Shown piece by piece: positions 8,121 through 16,788 of a DNA stretch of 34,046 bases. The position numbers and the translations under genes are program-made. The stretch is from Hyphomicrobiales bacterium (lineage in GTDB: Bacteria; Pseudomonadota; Alphaproteobacteria; Rhizobiales; Xanthobacteraceae), in NCBI GenBank assembly GCA_023266695.1, contig JAHFPO010000001.1, positions 15,825-49,870 on the forward strand. Reading direction: 5' to 3'. Below the pieces are notes generated by a model. It had not been told where the DNA came from and searched no databases. It saw nothing but the letters and a program-made list of their open reading frames with translations. The first letter of the stretch is position 1, and each line of letters starts with the position of its first letter.

Positions 8121-8984
8121 CTACTTCTGCTTGCCTGTCGGCGGAGCAGGCTGAGCGGGCGCCGCGGCTTGCGGCGTCAGTCGCTCGATCTTGGCGCCAT
8201 CGCGCAGCTTGATGACCAGCTCGGCCTGGGCTTTGCGCACGATGAAGACCTCGATCTGATCCTTGACCTGATCATAAGTCGGCACCGCCCGTGTACGCTT
8301 GTCCTCGACCTTGATGATGTGCCAACCAAATTGGGTTTTCACCGGATCGGAGATCTTGCCCTTGTCGAGCTTGAATGCGACTTCGGCGAACTCCGGAACC
8401 ATCTGGTCCTTGCTGAAATAACCGAGATCGCCGCCGTCGGAGGCGCCCGGGTCCTTTGATATTTCCTTCGCGATGGCGACGAAATCGCCTCCCGCCTTGA
8501 GCTTGCCGAGCACTTCCTTGGCCTTGGCCTCGCTCTCGACCAGGATATGGCGGGCGCGCACCTCTTGCTCGGGCGTGAGCTTCTTGACCGACTCGTCATA
8601 GAGTTTGTGCTTCGCGGCCTCGGTGACGGCGCTCTTTGATTCCTCATTGAGCAGCGCCTCCATCAATACCTTCTTGCGTGCATGGGCGAGCTGGTCGGCA
8701 AAGCCGGGAGCGTTGGCGAGCTTCTTCGCCTCGGCGGCTTTGGAGAGAATGGCGACGTCGATGAGATAGGAAATGAGGGCGTCGCGCCTCGCTTCGGGAG
8801 TGCTCGGCGGGAGGCTCTGACCGATATCGGCTTCCGCAAGCGCGAGCGCGCTCTGACGGATCTCGATGCCATCCACGCGGGCGAGCACGGCGTCCGCTTG
8901 GTTCTGGGCCATGGCGGAGAAAAAGCTCAAAGCTGTAATCGCAGTAGCGAGCAAAAAGGCGTACGACGACGAGCGGATAGTCAT
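8121..8984 (-). CDS. Periplasmic parvulin-type peptidyl-prolyl isomerase
   Basis: A 287-residue exported folding factor. Residues 1-26 form a signal peptide (hydrophobic [17 protein letters not shown]). An N-terminal SurA/PrsA-like helical region includes [16 protein letters not shown]. The parvulin (PpiC/rotamase) domain covers roughly 142-232, from VRARHILV through DGGDLGYF, and ends in GWHIIKVED. The tail is Ala/Pro rich. Chaperone-assisted outer-membrane protein folding is the family role; the client set is unknown. It starts at ATG 8984 and heads the argJ-mutT row. In Alphaproteobacteria this gene typically sits between secA and argJ, as here. Confidence 0.93.
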   Translation of the reverse strand: MTIRSSSYAFLLATAITALSFFSAMAQNQADAVLARVDGIEIRQSALALAEADIGQSLPPSTPEARRDALISYLIDVAILSKAAEAKKLANAPGFADQLAHARKKVLMEALLNEESKSAVTEAAKHKLYDESVKKLTPEQEVRARHILVESEAKAKEVLGKLKAGGDFVAIAKEISKDPGASDGGDLGYFSKDQMVPEFAEVAFKLDKGKISDPVKTQFGWHIIKVEDKRTRAVPTYDQVKDQIEVFIVRKAQAELVIKLRDGAKIERLTPQAAAPAQPAPPTGKQK

Positions 8985-9357
8985 GGGAGGATCCTCGGCC
9001 CATCAAGCATCAGAATGGCGCGCGCGAAAGGTGGCGCAACTGCGCCCGCGAAGCAAGACCGCTTTTACTCTGCATTCCCGCGCTGCCCCAAGCTCCCATG
9101 GCAGTGCTTGTATTTCTTACCTGACCCGCAGGGACAAGGATCGTTGCAGCCGATTGACAAGGCCGGGGACGGTTCATATCTCTGCAGCGTCGACTGGAAT
9201 CCGCTCAAGACAACGATCACATGACCATGCGGCGTATCGAAAGCATACCGGAATTGTGCCGCATTTTCCTGTGTCGATCGGTCACGATCCCGAGGCCACG
9301 GCGGCCCGTTTCAACATCCCGCTCACCTCGTGACGGGCGCGAAGGGAAGAACCTGTA
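8985..9357. other. 373-bp divergent ppiC-secA intergenic region
   Basis: This gap must hold the promoters for secA (plus) and the ppiC row (minus). I found no convincing sigma70 pair for either. It is not plain spacer: on the minus strand it holds an open frame (9065-9310) ending in a SEC-C zinc motif, listed separately. The secA ribosome binding site is GAAGGGAAG, about 8-16 bases before ATG 9358. Confidence 0.6.
9065..9220 (-). CDS. Small ORF with SEC-C zinc-binding motif (microprotein or gene remnant)
   Basis: The minus strand is open from 9310 to a TAA at 9065-9067. Near its end it reads [18 protein letters not shown], a complete SEC-C motif (CxC, eight residues, CH), the zinc module found at the end of SecA. 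The first possible start is GTG 9220, giving 51 residues; there is no ATG and no clear Shine-Dalgarno. The codons differ from those of the SEC-C of the adjacent secA (for example ggg tca ggt against ggc tcc ggc), so it is not a recent copy. It may be a true small protein translated ahead of ppiC, or the end of a decayed SEC-C gene. The motif itself is certain; the gene is not. Confidence 0.45.
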   Translation of the reverse strand: MIVVLSGFQSTLQRYEPSPALSIGCNDPCPCGSGKKYKHCHGSLGQRGNAE

Positions 9358-12147
9358 ATGATCGCCTCGATCGCCCGCAAACTGTTCGGCTCGGCCAATG
9401 ATAGGCGACTGCGCGGCTATTACCCCAAAGTCGACGCGATCAACGCGCTCGAGCCCGAACTCGAGGCGCTATCCGACGAAGCGCTCAAGGCGCGCACCGA
9501 TGAATTCCGCCGCGCCATCGCGAAAGGCGCCTCGCTCGATGACCTGCTCGTGCCCGCCTTCGCGACCGTGCGCGAGGCGTCCAAGCGCACCCTCGGTCAG
9601 CGGCACTTCGACGTGCAGCTGATCGGCGGCATGGTTCTGCATGAAGGCATGATCGCCGAAATGAAGACCGGCGAAGGCAAGACGCTGGTCGCCACCCTCC
9701 CCGTCTATCTCAATGCACTCGCCGGCAAGGGCGTCCACGTCGTAACCGTCAACGACTATCTTGCCCGCCGCGATGCCGAGTGGATGGGCCAGATCTACAA
9801 TTTCCTTGGCCTCAAGGTCGGCGTCATCGTGCATGGCCTCGACGATCAGGAGCGGCAAGCGGCTTATGCCTGCGACGTCACCTACGGCACCAACAACGAG
9901 CTCGGTTTCGATTATCTGCGCGACAACATGAAATACGAACTGCCGCAGATGGTGCAGCGCGGACATAGCTACGCCATCGTCGACGAAGTGGACAGCATCC
10001 TGATCGACGAGGCGAGGACCCCGCTCATCATTTCAGGTCCGCTCGACGACCGTTCCGATTTCTACAACACCATCGACGCATTCATACCGAAGCTCGACAA
10101 GACCGACTACGAGATCGACGAGAAATTGCGCGCCGTGACCCTGACCGAAGTCGGCATGGAGCGTCTTGAGGAAAGGCTGCGCGAGGCCGGACTGCTCAAG
10201 GGAGATTCGCTCTACGACATCGAGAACGTCTCGGTCGTACATCACGTCAATCAGGCGCTGCGCGCTCACAAGCTGTTCCAGCGCGATCGCGACTACATCG
10301 TGAAGAACGACGAGGTCATCATCATCGACGAGTTTACCGGACGCATGATGCCGGGCCGGCGTTATTCGGAAGGTCTCCACCAGGCGCTCGAGGCCAAAGA
10401 GAAGGCCACCATCCAGCCCGAGAATCAGACGCTCGCCTCGATTACCTTCCAGAACTACTTCCGTCTCTATGACAAGCTCGCCGGCATGACCGGCACGGCC
10501 GCAACCGAGGCCGACGAGTTCGCGGACATCTACAGCCTCGAAGTGCTCGAGATCCCGACCAATCTACCGGTCGACCGCACCGATGAAGACGACGAGGTTT
10601 ACCGCACGGCGGAAGAAAAATACCGGGCCATCATCAACCTGATCGAAGATTGCCAGGCGCGCGGACAGCCGATGCTCGTCGGCACCACCTCGATCGAGAA
10701 ATCCGAGCAGCTCGCCGAGAGGCTCAAGAAAAAGGGCTTCGAGCAGCACGATTTCTCCGATCTCAACGCTTTTGCCCCGCTCTATGACAGCGACCGGCAC
10801 ACGGCGAACAAGAAGATTCTCGCCGTCCTCAATGCCCGCTACCACGAGCAGGAGGCCCACATCATCGCCCAAGCCGGCGTGCCGGGAGCGATCACGATCG
10901 CGACCAATATGGCCGGCCGCGGCACTGACATTCAGCTCGGCGGCAATCCCGACATGCGCATCCGGCAGGAGATCAAGGACGTCGAGCCGGGGCCGGATCG
11001 TACGGCGCGTGAGAACAAGATCCGCGAGGAAGTCGCGCGCCTCAAGCAGAAGGCCATCGCCGCCGGCGGGCTCTATGTGGTCGGCACCGAGCGTCACGAG
11101 GCCCGGCGCATCGACAATCAGCTGCGCGGCCGCTCCGGCCGGCAGGGTGATCCGGGCCGTTCCAAGTTCTTCCTCTCGCTCGAGGACGACTTGATGCGCA
11201 TCTTCGGCTCCGATCAGCTCGGCGGGATGCTCACCAAGCTCGGCCTCAAGGAAGGCGAGGCCATCGTCCATCCCTGGATCAACAAGGCACTCGAGAAAGC
11301 GCAGCAAAAAGTCGAGGCGCGCAATTTCGACATCCGCAAGAATCTCCTCAAGTACGACGACGTGATGAACGACCAGCGCAAGGTCGTGTTCGAGCAGCGT
11401 ATCGAGTTGATGCGGGAGCAGGACGTGTCGGAGACGATCACCGACATGCGACATTCCGTCATCGCGGACCTCGTCGCCAGGCACATCCCCGAGAACGCCT
11501 ATCCCGAGCAGTGGGATGCGGACGGACTCAAGACGGAGGTCGAGAACGTGCTCGGCCTCAAGCTACCGGTGGACCAATGGGCGAAGGAGGAAGGTATCGC
11601 CGATCAGGAGGTGCGCGAGCGCATCATGCGCGCCTCCGACGAGGTCATGGCTGGCAAGGTCGCAAAATACAGCACCGAGATCATGCGCTATGTCGAGAAG
11701 TCGATCCTGTTGCAGACCCTCGACCATCTCTGGCGCGAGCACCTCGTCATGCTCGAACATCTGCGTCAAGTCGTCGGCTACCGGGGCTATGCCCAGCGCG
11801 ATCCGCTAAACGAATACAAATCGGAAGCGTTCCAGCTGTTCGACGCCCTGCTGACGCGCCTGCGCGAGGCCGTCTCGGCGCAGTTGTTGAGAGTCGAGGT
11901 CGTCGCCTCGCCGCCGACCATGGACGAACTGCCGCCCATGGAGGCGCACCACATCAATCCGCTCACCGGCGAGGACGAAATGGCGCTCGCGTCTTCCGCC
12001 ATCGCCGCCCCCGCCGAGGGCGGGCGCACCCCGGCAATCGAGCGCAAGCCGGACGATCCCGCGAGCTGGGGCAAGGTCGGCCGCAACGAGGCCTGCCCCT
12101 GCGGCTCCGGCAAAAAATACAAGCACTGCCACGGCCGCCTGGCGTAA
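9358..12147 (+). CDS. secA: Preprotein translocase ATPase SecA
   Basis: Motor ATPase that drives unfolded preproteins through SecYEG. The 929-residue product has Walker A MKTGEGKT at 102-109, a DEVD helicase motif ([18 protein letters not shown]), the preprotein-binding domain, a second nucleotide-binding fold ([15 protein letters not shown], then [19 protein letters not shown]), a long helical scaffold with [12 protein letters not shown], and a C-terminal SEC-C zinc motif with C913, C915, C924 and H925 in [20 protein letters not shown]. That last module binds SecB and phospholipid in the family. The start is ATG 9358 with GAAGGGAAG upstream. Length is normal and nothing is missing. Confidence 0.98.
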   Translation: MIASIARKLFGSANDRRLRGYYPKVDAINALEPELEALSDEALKARTDEFRRAIAKGASLDDLLVPAFATVREASKRTLGQRHFDVQLIGGMVLHEGMIAEMKTGEGKTLVATLPVYLNALAGKGVHVVTVNDYLARRDAEWMGQIYNFLGLKVGVIVHGLDDQERQAAYACDVTYGTNNELGFDYLRDNMKYELPQMVQRGHSYAIVDEVDSILIDEARTPLIISGPLDDRSDFYNTIDAFIPKLDKTDYEIDEKLRAVTLTEVGMERLEERLREAGLLKGDSLYDIENVSVVHHVNQALRAHKLFQRDRDYIVKNDEVIIIDEFTGRMMPGRRYSEGLHQALEAKEKATIQPENQTLASITFQNYFRLYDKLAGMTGTAATEADEFADIYSLEVLEIPTNLPVDRTDEDDEVYRTAEEKYRAIINLIEDCQARGQPMLVGTTSIEKSEQLAERLKKKGFEQHDFSDLNAFAPLYDSDRHTANKKILAVLNARYHEQEAHIIAQAGVPGAITIATNMAGRGTDIQLGGNPDMRIRQEIKDVEPGPDRTARENKIREEVARLKQKAIAAGGLYVVGTERHEARRIDNQLRGRSGRQGDPGRSKFFLSLEDDLMRIFGSDQLGGMLTKLGLKEGEAIVHPWINKALEKAQQKVEARNFDIRKNLLKYDDVMNDQRKVVFEQRIELMREQDVSETITDMRHSVIADLVARHIPENAYPEQWDADGLKTEVENVLGLKLPVDQWAKEEGIADQEVRERIMRASDEVMAGKVAKYSTEIMRYVEKSILLQTLDHLWREHLVMLEHLRQVVGYRGYAQRDPLNEYKSEAFQLFDALLTRLREAVSAQLLRVEVVASPPTMDELPPMEAHHINPLTGEDEMALASSAIAAPAEGGRTPAIERKPDDPASWGKVGRNEACPCGSGKKYKHCHGRLA

Positions 12148-12173
12148 GCCCGGGATAATCGAAGTTCGACCGC

Positions 12174-12191
12174 CGGCTTCGATGGAAGCCG
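12174..12191 (+). terminator. secA: Possible hairpin terminator after secA
   Basis: CGGCTTC-GATG-GAAGCCG forms a 7-bp stem with a 4-base loop, 27 bases after the secA stop and before the convergent transpeptidase gene. There is no T-run after it, so it may be only an mRNA 3' stem or act with Rho. Confidence 0.3.
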
Positions 12192-12255
12192 TGACGAACG
12201 CCGGCACTTCTGAAAATCGGATGGGTAATGCCGCGCTTCGCGCACGGCAGATCGG

Positions 12256-13746
12256 TTAATTGTACGAAAAGCCGCCCGAGGAGAGGATCGGGGTCGCTCC
12301 CGGCAGGGGCGCCGGAGCGGCCGGTTTCTCCTGTTCGAGCCTCGTCGCCGCAGCGGGCTTGGATGACACGGACGCCGCAGCCGCGACCGGCTGGGGTGTC
12401 GGCTTCGACGCCTGTACGGATTGGGTCTTCGGTTTTGCTGTCTTCGTGGATGCCGCCCGGGCAGGTGTCGCTGGTGCGGGCGGCGCAGGGGTCGTCGCTG
12501 TCGGCATCACCACGGTCCCCTGGGGTTTCGGCTCGGGTTTCTCCTCGCCGCCGAACCCGAACAAGCGGCCGAGCGAGAAGCCGCCGGACGCTGCGGAAGC
12601 GCTGCGGGTCGAACTCTCCCCCGAACCGCCCGCGAGCGACAGGAGCGAGGAACTCTCTGCGGACTGTCGCCTCGGATCCGCGGGCGGCAGCGGCACTCTG
12701 GCGAACGCCGCCGAACCGCTCGAGCCGGTCACGGCGGGCGTCGCCGCCGTCACAAACCTGTCGTTGGACTTCGAGCCGAGTTCCGCGGCGAAGATCGGGT
12801 TCATGCCGCCGTCGCGGCCGGTGATCACGGGCACGGTCGGGACGCCCAGGCGGGCGAGAACGGTGAATTCGCGATTGTCGGTTTCTTTCTTGGCGGCGAC
12901 CGCCGTCGCAATCTCTTCAGGCACCTCATAGGCCGGACATGGACGCAACGGATCGAAAGGCTTCGACGGATCGGCGAGAAGCGCATCGAATACATAGCGC
13001 TTCTCGCAGACGTCGACCTTCGGCTGACGCCGGGAGAGCTCGAAATGATCGTTGCCCTCTTTCAGCATCCGCCAGAACGCGAGATGCGGACTGTTGCGGT
13101 GGCGCGCCATGTTCGCCGCCGTCAAGCGGAAAGGATAGGCCTGCACCTGGAAGGCGAGCTGGCCGCCGTCGAAGGCCTCGCGTCCGAGCGCGAAGATCTC
13201 CTGGATCTGCTCGTCGGTCATGGCGTAGCAGCCGCGCGATGAGCAATCTCCATGGATCATCAGGAAAGCGCCGGTACGGCCGAGGGCGCGGTCGAACTCG
13301 TTCGGAAAGCCCATGTTGAAGGCGAGGTGGTAGCTCGACCTCGGATTCATCAGCTCGGGCGTGATGGAGTAGAAGCCTTCAGGGGCTTGACGGTCACCTT
13401 CGCGAATTTTCGGCCCAAGCTCGCCCGACCAGCGGCAGATCGGATAGGTCTTCAAGAGTTCGAAGCGGCCTTCCCGGGTCTGTTTCCAGACCTCGAGTTC
13501 CGATTCCTCCTTGAACAGGCGCAGCAGGATCGGGGAATCCTTGGCCATCCCCTTTTGCTCGATCAGGGCGACCATGTGCGACGACAGCGGCTGGAGGTGC
13601 TTGGGCCCGAAGCCGGAATATTCGTCGGTGACGCAGCCGGAGAGCGCAAAGGCGCACCCCGCGGCGAGCACCGTGCCACGGGCCCGAGCGAACAACGAAC
13701 GGCTCAACGCGAAACTCCTGAGACCGTAAGAAGTGGCCACTGTCAT
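12256..13746 (-). CDS. YafK-type L,D-transpeptidase, predicted lipoprotein
   Basis: A 496-residue envelope protein. The lipobox LSGC at 35-38 predicts lipidation at C38. An L,D-transpeptidase (YkuD-fold) domain spans about 70-205 with the catalytic signature MIHGDCSSRGCYAM: H165 and nucleophile C173. The LKTYPICRWSGELGPKxxEGDRQAPEGFY block is typical of the YafK/ErfK branch, whose members cross-link peptidoglycan or cut Braun-type links to it. From about residue 290 the protein is low-complexity, rich in Ala, Pro, Ser and Thr (TTPAPPAPATPARAAS), ending SSGGFSYN; that tail may span the periplasm. There is no Shine-Dalgarno before ATG 13746, and a promoter candidate lies immediately upstream. 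Confidence 0.9.
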   Translation of the reverse strand: MTVATSYGLRSFALSRSLFARARGTVLAAGCAFALSGCVTDEYSGFGPKHLQPLSSHMVALIEQKGMAKDSPILLRLFKEESELEVWKQTREGRFELLKTYPICRWSGELGPKIREGDRQAPEGFYSITPELMNPRSSYHLAFNMGFPNEFDRALGRTGAFLMIHGDCSSRGCYAMTDEQIQEIFALGREAFDGGQLAFQVQAYPFRLTAANMARHRNSPHLAFWRMLKEGNDHFELSRRQPKVDVCEKRYVFDALLADPSKPFDPLRPCPAYEVPEEIATAVAAKKETDNREFTVLARLGVPTVPVITGRDGGMNPIFAAELGSKSNDRFVTAATPAVTGSSGSAAFARVPLPPADPRRQSAESSSLLSLAGGSGESSTRSASAASGGFSLGRLFGFGGEEKPEPKPQGTVVMPTATTPAPPAPATPARAASTKTAKPKTQSVQASKPTPQPVAAAASVSSKPAAATRLEQEKPAAPAPLPGATPILSSGGFSYN

Positions 13747-13754
13747 TGGCTAAA

Positions 13755-13783
13755 GCGTTACCCTTGACGACCCGTTACCGCAA
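13755..13783 (-). promoter_or_regulatory. Candidate promoter of the YafK-type gene
   Basis: On the minus strand TTGCGG, 17 bases, TAACGC. The -10 ends 8 bases before ATG 13746, so the transcript would have essentially no leader, in keeping with the missing ribosome binding site. Only moderate matches to consensus. Confidence 0.3.
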
Positions 13784-13854
13784 GCGCTTGAGCCGGGAAG
13801 CGTCCGACCCCGGTCCCTGGCCCCCGGGTTGGTACCCCGGTATCCCCTTGAATC

Positions 13855-14808
13855 TCAAAGATTCCGCCCAATTGAGAGGAATTTTTGTTGCCGGCGGGCC
13901 CGGATCTCGTCGCGGGAAAGCCCCTTCAGGCCCCCGATCGCTATCGCGATCACATCCCCGGTTGCGGCAATTGTGGCCTCGGGATGGCGGTGGGCACCCC
14001 CCGGCGGTTCCGCCACCACTTGATCGACGACGCCGAAGCGTTCGAGATCCCTGACCGTGATCTTCATGCTGGTCGCGGCTTCCTGCGCCTTGGAAGTGTC
14101 GCGCCAGAGGATCGAGGCCGCTCCCTCGGGCGAAATCACGCTGTAGATCGCATGTTCCAGCATGATCACCGTATTGGCCGTCGCGATCGCGATGGCCCCG
14201 CCCGAGCCGCCTTCGCCGATGATGACGGCTACGTTGGGCACGCCGAGCGCGAGACAAGCGTCGGTCGAGCGCGCGATCGCCTCGGCCTGACCGCGCGCCT
14301 CGGCATCGATGCCGGGATAGGCGCCCGCCGTATCGACGAGCGAGATCACCGGCACGTCGAACCGGTCGGCGAGTTCCATCAGGCGCACCGCCTTGCGGTA
14401 TCCCTCGGGCCGCGCCATGCCGAAATTGTGCTTGATGCGCGCCTCCGTGGTCGATCCCTTCTCGTGGCCGATCAGACAGACGCTATCGCCACGGAAGCGG
14501 GCGAAGCCGCCGAGGATCGCTTCGTCCTCGCCGAACTTGCGGTCGCCGGCGAGCGGCGTGAACTCCGTGAACAGCTGTTCGACATAGTCGGAGAAATGCG
14601 GCCGCATCGGGTGGCGCGCGACTTGCGTCTTCTGCCAGGGCGTGAGATTGGCGTAGAGATCCTTGAGCGCCTGGGCGGCTTTGGCTTCGAGGCGGGTGAT
14701 TTCGTCGCCGATTGCGACCGCCTCTCCGCTCGCTGCGAGCGTGCGCAGCTCGTCGAGCTTGGCCTCGAGCTCCGCGACCGGTTTTTCGAAATCGAGATAG
14801 CTGCGCAT
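13855..14808 (-). CDS. accA: Acetyl-CoA carboxylase carboxyltransferase subunit alpha
   Basis: Alpha subunit of the carboxyltransferase that moves CO2 from biotin to acetyl-CoA for fatty-acid synthesis, working with AccD. From ATG 14808 the 317-residue protein begins MRSYLDFEKPVAELEAKLDE, the standard AccA N-terminus. It carries the crotonase-fold segments EDEAILGGFARFRGDSV, PEGYRKAVRLMELADRFDVP, DTAGAYPGIDAEARGQAEAI and the oxyanion glycine run GEGGSGGAIAIA. An in-frame TTG at 14880 would add 24 residues and overlap the xerD stop (TTGA); I prefer 14808 on family length, although neither start has a good ribosome binding site. It follows xerD on the same strand. Confidence 0.95.
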   Translation of the reverse strand: MRSYLDFEKPVAELEAKLDELRTLAASGEAVAIGDEITRLEAKAAQALKDLYANLTPWQKTQVARHPMRPHFSDYVEQLFTEFTPLAGDRKFGEDEAILGGFARFRGDSVCLIGHEKGSTTEARIKHNFGMARPEGYRKAVRLMELADRFDVPVISLVDTAGAYPGIDAEARGQAEAIARSTDACLALGVPNVAVIIGEGGSGGAIAIATANTVIMLEHAIYSVISPEGAASILWRDTSKAQEAATSMKITVRDLERFGVVDQVVAEPPGGAHRHPEATIAATGDVIAIAIGGLKGLSRDEIRARRQQKFLSIGRNL

Positions 14809-14876
14809 CGGATCGGTTGCGTCGTGCCCGCCGGGTTCTCCCGAGTCAAGGGAAGACGGGCTCGGAACGGATTGGT

Positions 14877-15824
14877 TCAATCGTCCGTCAGTGGATGCAA
14901 ATCGCGCACCAGGCTTTTCAGGCGCTCGTCGAGCACATGGGTATAGATCTGCGTGGTCGAGACATCGGCATGGCCCAAGAGCGCCTGCACGATGCGGAGG
15001 TCCGCGCCGTTCGCAAGCAAGTGGCTGGCGAAGGCGTGACGCAACACGTGCGGGCTGAGTTTACGGGGTTCGATTCCGGCGGCGGCGGCGAGTGCCTTCA
15101 GTTCCCGCGCCACGTGCTGGCGCGTCACGTGCCCGCTTTCGCCGAAGGACGGAAACAGCCAGCGCGTGTCCGCCGCCCCCGCCTCCTCGCGGAGCGAGAG
15201 ATAGCGCTGCATCGCGCGCTGCGCCGCTTGCCCGAGCGGCACCAGCCGCTCCTTGCCGCCCTTGCCGCGCACATGGATGGTCGCGCTTTCGGCGCGCGCC
15301 GCGGCAACGGGCAAAGCGATGAGTTCGGAGACGCGCAATCCCGTCGCATAGAGCACTTCGAGCACGGCGGCGAGACGTGCCGCGCGCAGGCGCTCAGCCA
15401 TGGTGGCACCGCGGAGATCGATCGCCGCGTGGGCGGCGACGAGCAGCCGCGTGACCTCGTCCAGCGAAAGTACCTTGGGCAGCGGCCGGCCGCGCCGCGG
15501 CCCTTCCAGCACGGCGGCGGGATCGTCCTTGCGCATGCCCTCGGCATAGAGAAAACGGTGGAGCTGACGGATCGCCGACAGCCGTCTCGCGACCGAGGCG
15601 GCAGCGAGATGGCGGCGGGCGAGCCGCGCGAGATAGGCACGGATTGTTTCGGTCGTCGCGGGGTTGATGTCGCTGCCCGCAGCGGAGAGGAAGGCGGCAT
15701 AGTCCTCAAGGTCGCGCCGGTAGGCCTCGAGCGTATTGCGGCTCGCGCCCCTCTCGGTCGCGATCATATCGAGGAAGAGATCGATGAAGCTGTTGGGTTC
15801 CGTTCGCGCCATGCGCGTGGCCAT
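14877..15824 (-). CDS. xerD: Tyrosine recombinase XerD/XerC family
   Basis: A site-specific recombinase resolving chromosome dimers at dif. The 315-residue protein has an N-terminal SAM-like core-binding domain (about 10-100) and a catalytic domain with all expected residues: R164 (ATGLRVSEL), K188/K191 region (RGKGGKERLVPL), H259 and R262 (HVLRHAFASHLL), H285 (LLGHADVST) and nucleophile Y294 (QIYTHV). Position beside accA favours XerD. Start ATG 15824 shares one base with the TAA of the upstream 47-residue gene (TAATG), implying coupled translation; ATG 15812 is an alternative. No mobile-element context, so this is the housekeeping enzyme. Confidence 0.92.
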   Translation of the reverse strand: MATRMARTEPNSFIDLFLDMIATERGASRNTLEAYRRDLEDYAAFLSAAGSDINPATTETIRAYLARLARRHLAAASVARRLSAIRQLHRFLYAEGMRKDDPAAVLEGPRRGRPLPKVLSLDEVTRLLVAAHAAIDLRGATMAERLRAARLAAVLEVLYATGLRVSELIALPVAAARAESATIHVRGKGGKERLVPLGQAAQRAMQRYLSLREEAGAADTRWLFPSFGESGHVTRQHVARELKALAAAAGIEPRKLSPHVLRHAFASHLLANGADLRIVQALLGHADVSTTQIYTHVLDERLKSLVRDLHPLTDD

Positions 15825-15967
15825 TACCGCCCGAGCTTGTCCTGGGGAATGGTGACCGTGATCTCGCGCGGCTGCGGTTCGACCAGATTGGCGAGCGACC
15901 ACAGACCGGCAAGCACTGCTCCCGCGAGCAAGACCACCACGACAAGGAACTTGATCAGGCTCGGCAT
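15824..15967 (-). CDS. 47-residue single-pass membrane protein
   Basis: ATG 15967 to TAA 15824. The product begins MPSLIKFLVVVVLLAGAVLA, one hydrophobic helix after a short positive N-terminus, then ends with PREITVTIPQDKLGR, a polar segment predicted periplasmic. The TAATG overlap with xerD and clean in-frame reading support a real gene. Small membrane proteins upstream of xerD are familiar in Alphaproteobacteria but none has a function I can name. It could stabilise or insert with an envelope complex; that is only a guess. It is the first gene of the minus-strand set leading to xerD and accA. Confidence 0.75.
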   Translation of the reverse strand: MPSLIKFLVVVVLLAGAVLAGLWSLANLVEPQPREITVTIPQDKLGR

Positions 15968-16106
15968 TTCGATTCCGCCCCGATTCGGCTCCGCGGCTGG
16001 CGTCGGAGTAGGCGAGATTGCCCGCCGAAGGCAAGCATTTGTCAGGAATCGACGGGGAGCCTTTCTTTCAGCGGGATTCCAACGTTCATGGCCTCCTTTG
16101 CCGGCG

Positions 16107-16134
16107 TTGCCCCTTCACGCGTATCGTGTAGGGT
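16107..16134 (+). promoter_or_regulatory. aroK: Candidate promoter for aroK-aroB-CorC
   Basis: TTGCCC, 16 bases, TAGGGT, with predicted start near 16141 and a leader of about 27 bases to ATG 16168. It is a weak match; it is placed in the only gap from which this three-gene set can be transcribed. Confidence 0.25.
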
Positions 16135-16167
16135 CCGCCGCAATCCGAAACCACCGGCCAAGACCCG

Positions 16168-16788
16168 ATGAACAGCGCGACGACGGAGAAACAGCGGGAG
16201 AAAACTGCCGAAGCGCTGCGCACGCGCCTCGGCCCGAGTTCGATCGTGCTCGTCGGCATGCCCGGTTCGGGCAAGAGCTCGATCGGCCGCCGGCTCGCCC
16301 AACGGCTCAGGCTCGCCTTCATCGACGCCGATGCCGAGATCGAGACTGCCGCCGGCATGTCGATCGCGGACATCTTCGCCCAGCACGGCGAGCCCTATTT
16401 CCGCGACGGCGAAGCACGGGTAATCGCCCGGCTGCTCGAGAGCGGACCGGCGGTGATCGCGACCGGCGGCGGCGCCTTCATGAATTCGGATACGCGCGCG
16501 CTCGTGCGTGATCGCGGCATCTCGGTCTGGCTCAAGGCCGACATTACCGTGCTGTTGCGCCGGGTAAAGCGCAAGGGCGACCGCCCGCTCATGAAGGGCA
16601 AGGACCCGGAAGCGACGCTCAAACGCCTGCTCGCCGAGCGCGAAAAGACCTATGCCGAAGCGGACATCATCGTCACCTCGCGCGATGGCCCGCACGACGG
16701 TGTGATCGAGGCGATCATCGACGCCCTCGAGCGTCGGCTGCAGATTCCCTCTTCGCTCCCGAATAAACCCGCGGAGGCGCGAACATGA
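16168..16788 (+). CDS. aroK: Shikimate kinase
   Basis: ATP-dependent 3-phosphorylation of shikimate in the pathway to chorismate. The 206-residue P-loop protein has Walker A GMPGSGKSS at 30-38, DADAEIE (shikimate-binding Asp), FRDGEARVI (Arg contact), and ATGGGAFMN, the Walker B/glycine-rich substrate loop. RPLMKGKDPEATLKRLLAERE is the lid and adenine region. About 20 charged residues precede the core, slightly longer than in enteric AroK. Its last four bases overlap the aroB start (ATGA), so the two are translationally coupled. Confidence 0.95.
   Translation: MNSATTEKQREKTAEALRTRLGPSSIVLVGMPGSGKSSIGRRLAQRLRLAFIDADAEIETAAGMSIADIFAQHGEPYFRDGEARVIARLLESGPAVIATGGGAFMNSDTRALVRDRGISVWLKADITVLLRRVKRKGDRPLMKGKDPEATLKRLLAEREKTYAEADIIVTSRDGPHDGVIEAIIDALERRLQIPSSLPNKPAEART

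Noticed and set aside
14877-15824. xerD-like integrase as sign of a mobile element
   Set aside because: Flanked by accA and core genes in the usual chromosomal order; no attachment repeats or cargo genes.
16042-16093. A 15-codon minus-strand ORF (MNVGIPLKERLPVDS) with AAAGGAGG before it, upstream of the 47-residue gene
   Set aside because: The Shine-Dalgarno is only 2 bases from ATG, too close, and the peptide has no recognisable feature; it also sits in the divergent promoter region.
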